A stretch of DNA of 64,000 nucleotides, taken from Glandiceps talaboti (taxonomy: Eukaryota > Hemichordata > Enteropneusta > Spengelidae). A model generated the notes under the pieces. It was not told where the DNA came from, searched no databases, and saw nothing but the letters and a program-made list of their open reading frames with translations. The stretch spans positions 25,842,676 through 25,906,675 of the forward strand of contig NC_135550.1 in assembly GCF_964340395.1 (NCBI RefSeq), written 5' to 3'. Made by a program: the position numbers and the translations under genes. This document shows positions 20,201 through 35,200 of this stretch, piece after piece. Positions within the stretch are counted from its first letter, which is position 1. The number at the start of each line of letters is the position of its first letter.

Positions 20201-23200
20201 ATGTTTTGTTTTTGTAACATCAAACATTTTGGTTTTAATCATCTTTGAGTAATATTTCATAAAGTAAGTAACAGCCTTTTCACATCCTTACCGATATCTA
20301 TTTTGTACATTGGTTATATTTGATTATGATAAATAAACAGGATGGTATAAAGTCAATGTATAGAGGTATATGATGCTGGAGTACAAAGTATCAACATATT
20401 AAGCTGTGGTACTTGTTGTCATGGTTACAATACTTTCAACTTACCTTAAATCTTTGTACTTCTAACCAGAAATCTAAATCATTAGGTAACAACGGAAGGT
20501 TATCATTTTCACCATGTGTCGCCAGATATTTCTGAAAGTATCTAAGTCTCAGTGGTTTCTCTCCTCTTGATGCTATCATCAATTCTTGGATGAAGTCAGT
20601 TTTATCTTGATTTGTGGGCTGACTCTTACCTGGTTGCTGTTAGAAAGATTGTCAAGTGATGAGATTCAGAGATTGGATATATACTCATTGTTGTCATGGT
20701 AATGTATGTTTTGTCATGTGACTGGTATGATGTCATTGGTGTTGAGTTGCTGGCACCACATTTTGTGTTAAACACCAAAATGAAGCAAAATTTCTATTTT
20801 GCATGTTTAGTTGGAATATGTCACCCCATTCCCTTCTCAGTTCATGCATTATTGAAAATTGTCCTTGTCTTTCCATTTAACCCAATATGATGAAAAACAC
20901 ACCATTTCCCGACTTAAAATCCATTGTTGGTGACACCAACATGCATTAAACAATAAACTTGATAAACAAAACATTTCAAATTAACAACCATACATTTACA
21001 AAATAAAATATTTACCCTTTATAATATTTAAACTATAGTTTTAATTGTTCACCAGGTTAGATATTATCATTATAAATACCCACAAAATAAATCTTAATAA
21101 CTGTCCTCTAGGTTTAACCACCGCTATTGTGAGATATCTACAATCTATGCACTGTGAATAGCATTAAGATACTAAATGCAGTGATGGTGTTTAGTTCTAG
21201 AGCAGCTTCCCTGCACTTACACCATGACCTCTGAACTTCCTGCTGCACCAACGTTCCATACAACAGTTCTCATATGATGATTACAATTTGACGAGAAGTT
21301 TGATGACAGAATTTTTTTGATCAAACATCAGAAATAAGCTAATTTTAAACTGTGATAAAACGCTAAAGAGACTTTTACACTTGAACCTTGTCATGTTCAA
21401 TGTTAATTAACAGCAATGATGTACAATTTGTAACAAAAGTTTTGACATTTTGAAAGGTTTGATTTTTTGTTGAGAAATTGTCATGCACAGAAATTCTGAT
21501 TTTTGAATGATGAATTTTGCAGTCACTTTATTCATTCTTTAAATTGTAATGGTCATGAAAATCGTAGTATCCATTAGTGATTAGGTGTTATATATGAAGT
21601 TTAGTGCTATCTGCTATATTCAATTATATGAACAGATGTCATATGACATATTGCAATATTACAAAAATATGCACAAGCATACTAAAAATTAAACCAACAC
21701 CAAAAACAAAATATCATTGCAGGCAGGAGAAAAAAGAAAGAAAGCATTTTGGCGTATTTACAGCATGCAGTATTTGGATGTGTGCCTACAGGTAATGTGA
21801 CAGTGTGTTCTTGATATACAACATAGCCCTACCATGATCTAAAAATACAGACATGAAACGAATACCCTGCGACAAACCTTGTAACGTTTTTTCCGATTAC
21901 GCTTTGCAATTTTGTCCACCTTTTTAAGAAAATCGGAGGATGGAGTGGCTGCAACAGGGCTTGGAGGAGAGTCACTTATGGACTCGTTCTGATTGGAAGA
22001 AGGCACTGCTTGTAATAACAAAGATGGAGTCTCTGGCACGGGAGGCAGAGTTGATGATTGTGGTTGAGGTGGAGGTGAAAGGTCAAGTTGAGGTTGAATG
22101 TCACTAGTGGGGTCAGATGTCTAGACAAAGCAATTGACAAGAGACAATAGAGAGATGAAGAATTCACACAATTACATTTACAATGAGATGACAGCCACAC
22201 AATGATGGATACAAAAAGCTTTTACATAAAAAACCTTACTTTGAGGACGCACACACAGATGTTTTAGTTAAAATGCTAGTACACGAATGGGTAATGAATA
22301 TGATGATGTCAGCCCTCTGGTTCTAAACGGCATGCACACACAATAACAGATCATCAGACAACATTAAAAGGAATGAAGGAAATAATTATCAACAAACATA
22401 TGTTTTGAGTGTATGTAATGCACACATTAGGAGTTACCATGGTTACATACACACAGATAACAAAACTATGAAATTGTTATACACATTATTAGATTGTTGA
22501 GAAAATCACAAGAATTATAAGAAAAATAACAGCTGAATTTACAAAATCACACAACACAACATTCAATTGCCATTTTATTGTGAAAGCAACACTGACCACC
22601 TGGTAGGGCTGGCTTGTACACATTGACAACAAATGGGAATATTAAGGAAAAAAGCCAAGAGAATTCGTGAACTTTTGTCAATGAAAGATAAAATAACAGA
22701 CAACACTGTCAGTATAGAAAGAGCTCAAGCTAGAAAGAAGAAAAGTTGAAGTTAATACAATTGAGTAAAGACAGTATCTGTTATAAAGTTTGGAGTTTGA
22801 AAGTGTCAGAAGTACAGAACCTATAACATTTGAAGAAGTTGTTTGAAAAGATAGTAGTAAAGAGTAGATTTAGTGGACTACATTGTCTTGCTGATAATTT
22901 CAAAAAAATCATAGAGCTGAAGACAGAGAAGGGACCGGTATAATTTCCAACATGGCTTCTCCAAGCTTTGGAAAATTCTGTTAACTTCTTATCCTGCCTC
23001 AATATACGATTACACGTACATTGAAATGTTAAAGATTGTGATATCGTTCCAGTTGACATTAATTCTGTTAATGCAGACTGTGCATCATGATTTCTTGCTA
23101 CCACTTGGTAAAATACCCTTTGCTACCTGCTTTAATACAAAATCTACACACATACTGTCAACCATTATCCACAAATCTTAACATGGTGATTTACAAGTCA

Positions 23201-26200
23201 TAGAGTTTTAGCATATTAACTTCACTACAAGAGCACAATTCAATTCCAAAAGTCAATATTTTGCTGTTATTTATCTCAGCTTAGTCTGTAATTCAAAATG
23301 ATGAAATTACTCACAGCTTCACCCTTCCCTGGAGTTATATGATGTCTGTTAGTACCATACCTCGATTTATTGGTCGTGCGAGGTTTACGCTTGTAAGCTG
23401 GTGTGTATCTGACTTTGACTTTTCTCTGAAGAACGTCGTCATTGAATATACACATATCATCAAGATGCAAGTCTTAATTTAACGTTTTTACAAAAATCAC
23501 ATGCACAAAAATTCACTTTTAGGTTTATATCCTTAATTTGTGCCTTTGAATCTCATGCATTTGTAAAAAAATGTTCACCTCAAATGTGTTCAAAACCAAG
23601 TCATGCATGCACAAAAACTATTTTATCAATTTTTATTTTAATCATACCACACATTCAAACCTGAAGGCCATGGAAAAAAAAACTAAGTGGGCTGGGGTCA
23701 ATAACATATAATGTAATTATACATTCAGTCTTGGCAAGGTACATGCTTGGACAGGAAATATACTGACATTCTTCATTGCCAAAACATCCGTGACGATAAG
23801 TATTTGATTAAAGGCAGTCTGCACTGCACATCATGCAATTATTTGTAAAAATAAAAATCCACCACAAACCATATTTCTAGATCCATGCCACTTTCAATTC
23901 ATCTGTACTAACAAAGCTCATATTTCATTATTATTTTTTACAAATTATAAATTATTTGTTCTAATAGTTGTCAGGGGTTTCTGACGATGTGAAATTCTTA
24001 ACTTTTCATGCAAGTAGTCAACTCAGTATGACTCATGCAAATAAACAATTCTCATAGCTACAAACCTTTAACAAGAAAATAAAATTTATTTATTAAATTG
24101 AAGAAGGGGAGCTGAAAGAAAATTAACCATAAAAATCACAATTTTATACAAACACACTTTTGATAACTTTTATAAGTATTTTTTCAGGTTGAAATACTTA
24201 CTGGGCCTCGAGCTCTCCTTCGTCTTTTCCATTCTTGCATTAAAGTTGAGGTATTTTCTGATTTCATAGCTAGTTCAATTTTGGAAACAGCTCCTGCGTC
24301 ATCCCCACTGATACCTTGGGCTTCAAGAGATTCCAGATGGACCTGTTATGAAGTATTTGAGAAACATTGTCAAAAAAATCCACTTATTCTTTTCTTGTTG
24401 TAGAAAGTTGTCATACCATTGCTGACCAGTGTGTATACACATGGCAGTGGTAGTAATGGTGGTAGTAGTAGTAGTAGTAGTAGTTGTTTGAGATGGTGGT
24501 AGTGGTGCAATTGAAATTTTTGTGTTTATACCATTCCTCACAAACTTTCTCAATAAACATAAAATTCTGTATATGGTAATTTGAGTCACAAACATAATTT
24601 GTCTGACAGAAATAAAAAACCTTTTGGGTTGGGAAAGTGAATTGTGAAAGAGGACTTTGACATCTTCTTCCTCAAAGAGTCAGACACATCAAATCTGTCG
24701 TACTACAAGAATGATCTTTTAGATCCTAGACTTGTGAAATCAAACTGGGACTTTCATGTAGGAATCTGTTTCAGACACTTACACTCCAATATAACTGAAA
24801 CTGCTGTTCTAAGTCAGGCTTGACAGCTTTTTGGCAAGCATTCAAGACAGAGTTGCGTGGTCTGTCTCCCTCTTTGGCAAGAACTTGTACAACTTCAGCT
24901 GGCAGATTGACAAACCTGATGGGAAAAGACAAAGAAAACTTTTGATGTCGAAGGTCAAGACAGTTTCATCCTACAAGTCATGTGACTGAATTGCTATGAC
25001 AACAGTTTACTGTCTATGTTGTGGTTATGTAGTATTTTCTAACACATACCAATCTTCACACTATGCATGAAAAATATGCATTCCAGTTTTAGTTAGGGTT
25101 GTTGATACGGCACAGGTCTAAATACAAGTACTGTAAAAGAACTGTGAATAAGTTCTAGTTTGTCTCTTCTTGTTCACAGTCAGACTATGCCACAGTGAAT
25201 CTGTCTCAGTTTTACACAGATTGTTGATTCAGCATTCATTTTTTGACCACACACATTAACAATGTCTCTTAATGTTTACATTGTACAACCAGAACACAGA
25301 TGATACTCTCCAGACTCACAATGTTTTCTAATATTGCATGCATTTCATCAAGGAACTCTGAATATCTTGAGGGAGGAGAATATGTTTGTTCCCCTACAAA
25401 GTGAAACCATGCATATGGTCTTTGGTACACTGTACGATACGTAATGTTGCTACGCTCTCACTGGCCTGCTTGATGCCTGAGGGTGCCCTGTCATGACGTA
25501 CCTTACAGACCAGGTCTATGAAGTCACAAATCGATGTCCTTACACAATATTGCTATAGACATACATGTAGCATAAACATAGGCAAAACTCCATTTGAATC
25601 ACAAACATTCCCGTTCTAAAAACTGTATGGATAACAGAAATAACTGTACATTATCAATTTTTGAGTCAGAATGGCTTACTTTTTTGAAGTCTGAGTAAAA
25701 TATGCTGCCACTATGTGCTTCAGTTGGGCCTGTTTCTTTTCTATGTGAGCCTCTGGTAACCTTTGATATGTTTCAATGTCTAGATACATATTTAAACTAT
25801 TCAGGTATTCTTTTTCCTCATCATCAGATAAAAACTTCTTGAAGGAATTCATTAATCTGGAAGAGAAATGACATTAAATAATTACAAAAAAACTTTCACT
25901 AAATTATTTACTTTTCATTTGAAAAATTCACTCAAAAAAATTACAGGTACTGCAGTCAAAATGGAATTCAAAGTTGACTTTTGTGATAAGTTTTTATTTT
26001 GAAATTGTGACTTACGTTCTATTTCTATAAGTTGAAGAGAATGAAATAGGTTCATCTTTTTTGTCTTCTTTCTTCTTCTCTTCACTCTTTTGTTCCTTCT
26101 TGTCACCCTCTCCACTTTCCTCACCAGGTGTTTTGATTGTCACCTGTCCCCCACCCTTCTTTCCCCCCATTTTACCCCCTTTCTTCATCTTTTTCAGCAG

Positions 26201-29200
26201 CTTTTTTCTGGCGACAGCTTGCTGCTTTTTCCTCTTCTCTTTTTCCTGTTTTTTCTTCATTAATTCTGGGCTTCTGATGGCATTGATTTTTTCAGCATCC
26301 TCCAGTGATTTCAGTAGTCGTTGTTGTCTTTGAGACTCAGTAGATCCTGGGCAGCTATGTCAAGAAAAAAATTAATGTATTGGATTAACATCAAGTTCAA
26401 GTTGACAACTATGGAGTAGTAGTATCATGCATGCTTGAGGATTGTTTTTTGAAACAAAGATTTGACAGTTGTTGAATAGTTATTAACACGTAGAATCATT
26501 TATCGTTTTATTTGCCTATTTCTTTTTTCATTTTATTTTTATACAAATAGAGTTTCATGAGTGTTGTGATTTGTTGAAATTGATGTTCTTCTTTATCCAA
26601 TCAAAACTGAACACCAGGTATACGATGTAAAGACTAATTTCATCAGAATTTTGCCTGGGTGCACTACAATATGTTCAAAATGAAGGTTGTCGAACTCTGC
26701 TTGTGTTCACTATTTTGTCAGTTGGCCAAAGAACTGTTTACAAGAACACCTGGTACAGATCAGTTTATATGCAGATGAGTTGTTCTCAAGCATAACTGCA
26801 TGATACTGCTATGGACATCACTTATCCAATCATACGCTTCAATAGTTAAATGATGCAAATGAAGAATTTATTAAAATCTCTGATTGGCTTACTTGTCAGG
26901 GGGGGGAAACTGGATAGATATTACAGTTTAACCTAGGATGACTTTTGAAATAGAATATATGGAGCTGAGATAGTTTAGAAGGAGAAGAAATACTTGGTTT
27001 TAGTAGAACAGGGCATGACATCATGCAGGTTTTACAACATGCCATGCACGGTTCAACATCGTGCACTTGTACAGAAATTAAATAAACAAGTGTGTTTACA
27101 ACTACAAAACAAAACAAGATGCAAATACACATACATGCAGAATTCATTCCAAAATATCCGTACATGCAGCAAGCATTCACAGTGAAATTTACAACTTACT
27201 TTCTCTAGATTAACATTACTTATAATGTGGTCATGAATATTCATATTTGGTATCACATGACTAAATCATGAATATTCATGTTTTGTTTATTAGTGTGTTT
27301 GTTTGTTTGTTTGTTTGTTGGTTGGTTGATATGTTTACCTGTACTCATCATCAATTGGTGGTAGACAACTGCTTGGAATAAAGAAGTGCAGCACAATGGG
27401 AAAAGCAGAAGATAAAATAGTGCATATAAAGTTAGTCAAAAAAAGAGCCAAAAAATAACCAATATTCAAGTCCCAAAACCTGAAACTAAGTATTGTATAG
27501 CATTAAAAATGCACACATGAAATAAAAAATAAAAAACCCACACCACAACCAGAAAATCCCAGCTTTTTTTAAAAGTAAAATTGGTGATTGCATCTTTCAA
27601 AATAGTTTTTCTTCCTTTTAAGCATTTTCATGGATTGAATGTATTTGTGCAAACAAGCAAACCTCACCAACACTAAAACTCAAAAAAAAGTATTAATACA
27701 AAAAGAACAGAGAAACTTTGAATTTTAATAAGAAATAAGTTGTGAGTAGAAGTGTAGTGATATGTGTACATTATGAGTAACAGTGTGTGATATGTTTATC
27801 TTGCATTGTGACAGTGTGTGATATGCTATCTTGCATTGTGAGTGTGTGATATGCTATCTTGCATTGTGACAGTGTATGATATGTTATCTTGCATTGTGAA
27901 ATTGTGAACATTACCAGTGACTTGTAAGTATCACACTGTTATTACTACAGAATAGGACCAGACCCTCCTCTTTGAAAGAACTATGCACCTAAGGGACATG
28001 TCTTTAGAAAAATCGCAAGACTTTACAGAACTCTTTGTGAAGTACCACAAGACAATTTGGGAAAATTTACAACATGGAAGCTTATCTGGGACACCTTGAC
28101 ACATGAAAGCTTTGATGAGAAACTATGTCAGATGCAAGCTTGTATAGGAAACTTGCCATATGAATTTCAATGTGAGACTTTGCCATATGTCATAGGAAAC
28201 CTTGGTTGAGAAACTTTGTCACATGATATTGAGTAGGAAAAATTTGCCATAGGCAAGCTTGTCATTGAAAGTTTATGAAATAAGTTTGTGTGAAAATATT
28301 GAAGAGATACAATGCATCCTCATATGGTTTCCATGGAAACAATCAATTTCTATTATATGTAAAGGAAACACACTGGCTATTTTGAATCCAAATGATATAC
28401 ACAATGGGACAATTTTGTCCTCTACATTCACAATCAACCTTGTGGAAGTTGTGACGTGGATTTATTTTCAGGATTTTCCACAGAAAAGGGGTGAATTTTT
28501 CCTGATGCAAAGTATCATCAACTGATTAACCTAAAGGTTTGACTGTGGAGGTGCATCCCATTACTCATGGAGACATCAAAACACAGCTAGAGTACAGTGT
28601 TTACATTTCATGTTATCTTATTTTATTTTATATTATTTTTTTTAATTAATATATTTTTATTAGTTTAACTGGTGGTATCAATAATATATATTTTTTTAAA
28701 TTATCATTATCGTTATCATTTAGTGTTCATTTCCTATATTGACAGCATTTTTATTGGCCTGCATATTAAAATGAATTATTGGCACACCGAAACTGACACA
28801 GCAAAATGTTTAGTAGTATCAATAAAAGGCAACACTTGTTACAACAATGTTACAACTGTTATGGAACACTGAAAACAAAATGTAATAGGATTAGTTAGTC
28901 ACGTTATCATCACATCAACTCGTGGCGATCAGTCCTGTGTCTGTTTTTTTTTACCTCAATTCAGTGGCAGGAAACTTAAATGTCACTTTTCTATCCATAT
29001 TGATGGTCGTGAATAAAGAGACATGAAAAATCAGTCATGAAATGAACCTTGAAATATACAACATGCAATTTACAATCCATGTAATGAGAATTACTTATAT
29101 CACCATCTCAATGAAAATGTACATCCAATGAAATATACATGGGTGTGAAATGAATGATCACTAAACCAATAACTTCCTTACGCAAGAAAAAACCCTTCAC

Positions 29201-32200
29201 CAATAGATAAAACATTTACAGTGAAATTTGTTTATATCAGAAAATAATGTTATGATTGTTGATGTTACTTCATGATATAATATATACACTATGTAAAACT
29301 GAGATGATGCAACACTTGTTGAAGAACTTTATCACCCAACAACATGATGTAAATATTTGTTGAAATAAGACTTTTTATTACCCTATGAAATATATTTGAT
29401 GAAATATGAACTCATATCACCAGAAATGATGTAACATTTGATGAAATATGAATTTATATCACCCTATGAAATGATGCAATGTTTGATGAAATAAGAACTT
29501 TTATCACCCTACAAAACAATGTAATATTTGATGAAATAAGTATTTTTATTACCCTAACAGATTCTAAGTATGTACACAGATTGAGTTGAATGGCCCTACA
29601 AACAACTTTAAAAAGTTCAAGTTACTCTGTTTGTATATATTGCTATACTTACCGTCTCACCCAGGGTTTTCTAGCTGCTTTTCTCTTACTAGAATCTGGT
29701 GGTGGAGTAGGACTGGGGGAGAATATCATGTCATCAGGTCTGGCACGACATCTACAATTCAAAATATTGAAACATTAAAAAACTGTTTTTAGCATTAAAG
29801 AAAAGTGATAGCATTTGTCTGATTCTAACTTTAAAGATGAAAAATCATTTGCGATTATAGGAATATTTTTGTTCAACTTTTCTCTCACAGTAAGAAATGT
29901 TAATCACATGTCAGATCATGTGACTGTCACATGACATAAGTGAGAAGGAGTCAGCAACAGATTGAGTGTTCAGTATATACCTATAAATACTACAGAAATG
30001 ACAAAAATAACATATATTTCAAAACTTTCCTTAAATTAATACAGCAAAGGATAAGTTTAAAATTCAGTTTAAAATTAAAGATACACCACACCTACAAATG
30101 TACTTTCCAACAGACTATAAACATTGTATAAATAAATTACTTACTCTAGAAATGTTCTAAGATCATATTTGAGATATCTCAGCCATTCTCGTTGTAGCAT
30201 TTTCACTGTATGATCTTTGGCACCATCAAAGACAACAGCCTCAACAAAGTCCTTGGTTGTTAGTAATTTATGGTGAATGTTGTCACGGTCATATGGACTT
30301 AGTCCTGTAAATGTAGAAACAACGTGATGTTACTTCAATTTTGTGTAACAGCATAGGAGGAAACATCAGCTGTTCATTTAATATCATTCTCACATAACAA
30401 TCAAATGATAAATTTTGGAGATATAATAAAATTTTTAGGAACTAATAGTTCTGTCTGTTATCATTTTCCTGATGAGATATGTCCAAAGAGTGTGATGAAA
30501 TCTCCCATTTCTTATAGATAGATTGTTATAGATAGATTCTTTATAATTTGAACAAATCTGCCATTTCTCTGGGTTCCTTGAAACCATGTGTTTTGATTCT
30601 GGGTACCTTGAAACAGATATGATAGCTTCAATCCTTCAAACAAATCCTAACTTCCTTACATGTAAAACCATACTCATTACAAATACAATTCTCTTTAGAA
30701 GGAGCCTAAGCCTTGAAATTATCACGTGTACTAGAAGGCAATACGCTTTTGCATGTTCCTCAAATATTGGACCTTATCTTTCTGCTTTGACCAACTGAGA
30801 AGTGCTACAGATAATTCTGTGAATTAGTCACTATTGAACTTGAAATAACAATCTTACCTATATCCCATACACAACCCAGTGATATATACTTATTAAAGAT
30901 AGTCCAGGCTTGGCCCATTCTCAGCAACCTATCAGCTGACCTATCATCACCTTGTCCATAGTCCGTCACATCTTGCCAGAACAGGAAGTTGGATAAATAG
31001 CGATTATCTTCCTGACTATAAATAGCAAAGTAAGAAAGGATTATTAATAATTTGATATTTATCTGTTTAAAGTAATCAGAGACAATGAAATATATGACAT
31101 ACGTGATCGTTGTGTAAATTTTCAACCTTAGAGTTTTATTGGGGAATTGTTGTGTGATTGAGATCTTTAAAACAGAATTCCAAAACAGAAGGGACAAGAA
31201 TCATGTTATATGTAGGTGTACAAAGTACCTATTATATTGATCTTTGAGGATTGAGACATTATCGGTTCAAAATTTGTTAAGACTTATTTTAACATCCTTA
31301 TTCTGTTGCCATCACGATCATGTCTTTATTAAGGACATTCCTAAAATGACAACTCTAAAACACGGTGATGTAGAAAATGAGATATCCAGACTATCGTCAA
31401 TCCCTCATATCAGGGACATAGAGGCTGTTGTCATATCACATGATTTCCTTTGTAAAAACTTACATAATAAATCCAAACTGAGTGTACCTTTCTAGATATC
31501 TTTGAAACGGTCCACCTGCATCCTTATCATTCATAATACCTTCCCTAAATCTGACAGTATACGGTCTCTCATCTTTAGGTGTAGGAACTGTAAATTTGCC
31601 TGGTCTAATCTCTTCCTCCATTTTATGGCCACCTGAAACTACGGCATCCCAGCTGTAATTATTCTGTGCTAGTCGTACGCAAGACTCCGGTCGTACTGGA
31701 AGTGAGTTGACCAATGAAATCGATGGTAAGAAATTGAAATTGGAATATTTCTTGTCATCTTCAAGTTCTTGTTCAGGTTCAGGAACTTCTGGAATTGGCA
31801 TTAAACTAGTAAAGGAAAACAGAATGACATTATTACGTAAATTTTACAGTTGGTAATTTTTTGGATCATACTTAGATCTCCCAATTTTGAATGATTTTCG
31901 GTACAATTTATTTGATAATACAAGGGGCTTCAATCACATTTCCACTGTCAGTAACCTTACATTTGGAATAAACTATGTATTTGTTGACTAAATTTGGGTA
32001 TTTTCAAGGACACTACTGGGAAATAGTAAAACTGATTATATCAGGTGAAAGTTGAGTTTTCATGGAGACATTTCCATACTAAAGTTACTGTGTCAGTTAA
32101 GAGAATTGTAAGCGTATACAAATGAAGTCCGATTGTAGATGTTTTGTGGAAGTTTCCTATATTTACACACATTTCATTTAACTGACATTCACGATAAAGA

Positions 32201-35200
32201 CATTTACAAATATAAAAAAAAAAGTTTTGGAAAATATGTTGATTTTTGTAATCTTTTTTTTCTTTTCATGAAAATAAAAATAGTTTCATACCATGACCAC
32301 ATTTGCACTTTGTCAACATAACCTGAAGTGTCACACAATAATTACTTTTGCATTCTGAACTTGACACTTACTCAAATTCTCCTTGCCTCTCTTGATGTAT
32401 AAGAAACCTAGGCACCCAGTAGGTCCTCATTCGCCTGAGGATATCGTACTGAGTTTTTGTAAATACAGTTTCACTTAAACCTTCATTCTCCTGGGCTTGT
32501 TTGATGTGGTCTTTGGCATCCTCTGATAACTTAAATTTGTATCTATCCTGAATATCTCTGTGGGGGAAAGAAAGGACAAAACTGATTGAAGGAGCATTTA
32601 TATGTTCTTTGAATCAGGTTACCACACTGTTAGTCCTCATATGATAGAATGGTTTAGTTGAAAAATGCAATGCTTGAATCTTTTCTAATGAACAGCGCCC
32701 CCAGTGGCAATTATCAGGTATTTGCAGGAGGTTTTTTTATGAAACAGTGCCCGCCAGTGTTGCAAGGCCAAAAGTTCATAGTATACTAACTGGAATACTG
32801 TTTCCATTATTTTATCATATGAATTTGGTTGTGTATTTTAGAATAATATCCATAAAGCATACTTGAAATAATGAGGTTTCCATCTATACTAGTAAATGTG
32901 TTACAAAACACCATTATCATTGCAAAAAAATCCAATTAAAAATCTATAATCTCTCAATGTACAACTGATTTGATGTGAAATAAACAAAGGCAATAATATT
33001 CATATTTTTGTAAAAATGTGTAAATTCTATAATAAGTACAGGTAGTATTTTTGCTTATAGTTTGTTACATCACTTATATGTAAATAGCATTTCTATAACC
33101 ACTTTCTGAATATGTGACTAACTTACCGAAATAATCTATTCCTTTGAAGTTTGGACTGAAGGGTATCGATCGCTCTGACATTGTCGCAGTAATGTTCACA
33201 ATCTAACCAAAAATTCAACATGTCCATTCCTATGGTACTGTATAAAAATTCTTTGAATGAATCCATCCCAATTATCTGTGGGTGTGATTGAAAGGAACAA
33301 GTTGTACAATGTTAATCTTCATACATTCTATAAACTAGTGGTTACTGGATATTTAAAATTTGCTTACATCATTGCAAAAACCCAGTCAAAAAACAAGTGG
33401 CATAAGGGAACTTTAATAATTATACAGTACTTTTGTTAAGGTTTTGGACAATTGGTGATGATCAAATGAGGGGTGGGGGGGGGGGGGGTGAGAGGGGGGG
33501 GGAGGAGAGGAACAAATATTCATTCCAACCAAATACTCAAAATCATTTCCAGTGTGGAACCAATATATCACAAAATGACTTGGAAACTCGGGTAGATTTT
33601 ATCTCCATGGAACAGAGACACAGTGCCTTGATGACACAAAGTGGTATTATCCCATAAAGGCTGCTAGACAAAGACAACTATAAGAGAATAATATTTATAT
33701 CAAATTTCATGTACACACACTTTATGAAATTCTACACAAGAATAGGATAATGTAATATTTTAATGTACAGTCTCAAATGTTTACAGACCTAATGATATGG
33801 ATATTTTGTTATGATGAAGGACAATAGATATTGAAACTAAATATTTTGTATTCAAAACATGGCTGACCTTTCAGTGACATACACATGAGCAGATATGAAA
33901 AACAATAAGTTGTATGTAAATGTGTAAAATATAATAATTTCGAAATCAGGATTGGAAAAATAAGATTGACTGCAGTGATTGTGATCTAAAATAAATCTAT
34001 GATTTGTTGGAAAATATCAGAAAAACACGAATTTGTTGACATGAATTTGGTGTAAATATGCTGGGTACTGAAAATGTTAATACTTAAAAGTGTTGTGTAG
34101 AAAAACTACTTTAGGTTTGAATGAGACAGTATTATGTACTGACAGGTCACTCAAGTCTGTCATGTATTACAAAAGAGTCTCTATCAAAAGTTAGACCTAT
34201 TTGGTAGAATAACAAATACTCCACAGAGTCTCAAATGCACTTAGCTTTTAACTGAAAATATATATATACCCTGAAGGCTTTCAATTTGAGTACAGTAAAA
34301 GATCTGATCAGCACAAGCAAGGTTCAAAGTACACAGCCTGGTTTGAAGCACAACATACAGAATAGACTGTAGAGTAGCTATAGAAACTCTATTGTCCATG
34401 CACAGGTTTGGTTGCTCACTTTCACAAGAATGTGATATTGGAGTATTTTTCAATGGACTAAAAACTAGTGAAAAATAGCGAATTGCTAAAGCTACTAGGA
34501 CTTTCACTGTATACTTACTGATCCAAGCAGTTCTTCTTTCAGTTGTTGAAACGTTCTTTTATGCCTAGTTTCTATTTCTCTGAGATCAGCCTCAGTCTGT
34601 ACATCACTGATATATTCATCTGGATCATCAAATTCTACAAAACTAGGTGCTACTTCCATGTCACCAAAGACTTGATCTCGTAGTTCACTGTTTATTGGAT
34701 ACTCTGGGTCTAGTATTTCATTTGGCAAGTCAACCCTAACAATGAAATAATGAAGTAGAGGAATTAGAGAGAGAGAAACTTACAAGTTTAGTTAGTTAGT
34801 AGTATTTTAGTATCTTTACAAGCAGTGTTTAGTTTTTCAGTTGAAAATATTAACAGTGCAAGAAATTCATTTGTACAAATATATCATTATACTTTTGTTT
34901 CAATTTTAAAATGTTGATTAATTATATTTTCTAAAATCAATCATAAATTATTAATGTTTAATCTTCTATTAAAATTCCAGGTTATTATGATAAATTTATT
35001 ATTGCCTTTTAGACATAATCTAATCATTTTTCATAGTTCACATTTATTATTTATCACAATACATTATTTCATTACCTATGTGTTTATCATAATTATGATA
35101 CAGAAAGTTGACAGAATCGATTTCCACACATTACATTACTGAATAGACCTTTATAAAGAGTGCCCTCTTGTGTTGATACAGCCTAAGAAGAGTACTGAAT

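Noticed and set aside
26061-26333. 90-codon Phe/Ser-rich frame on the plus strand
   Set aside because: Antisense shadow of the lysine-rich RGS22 exon 16.
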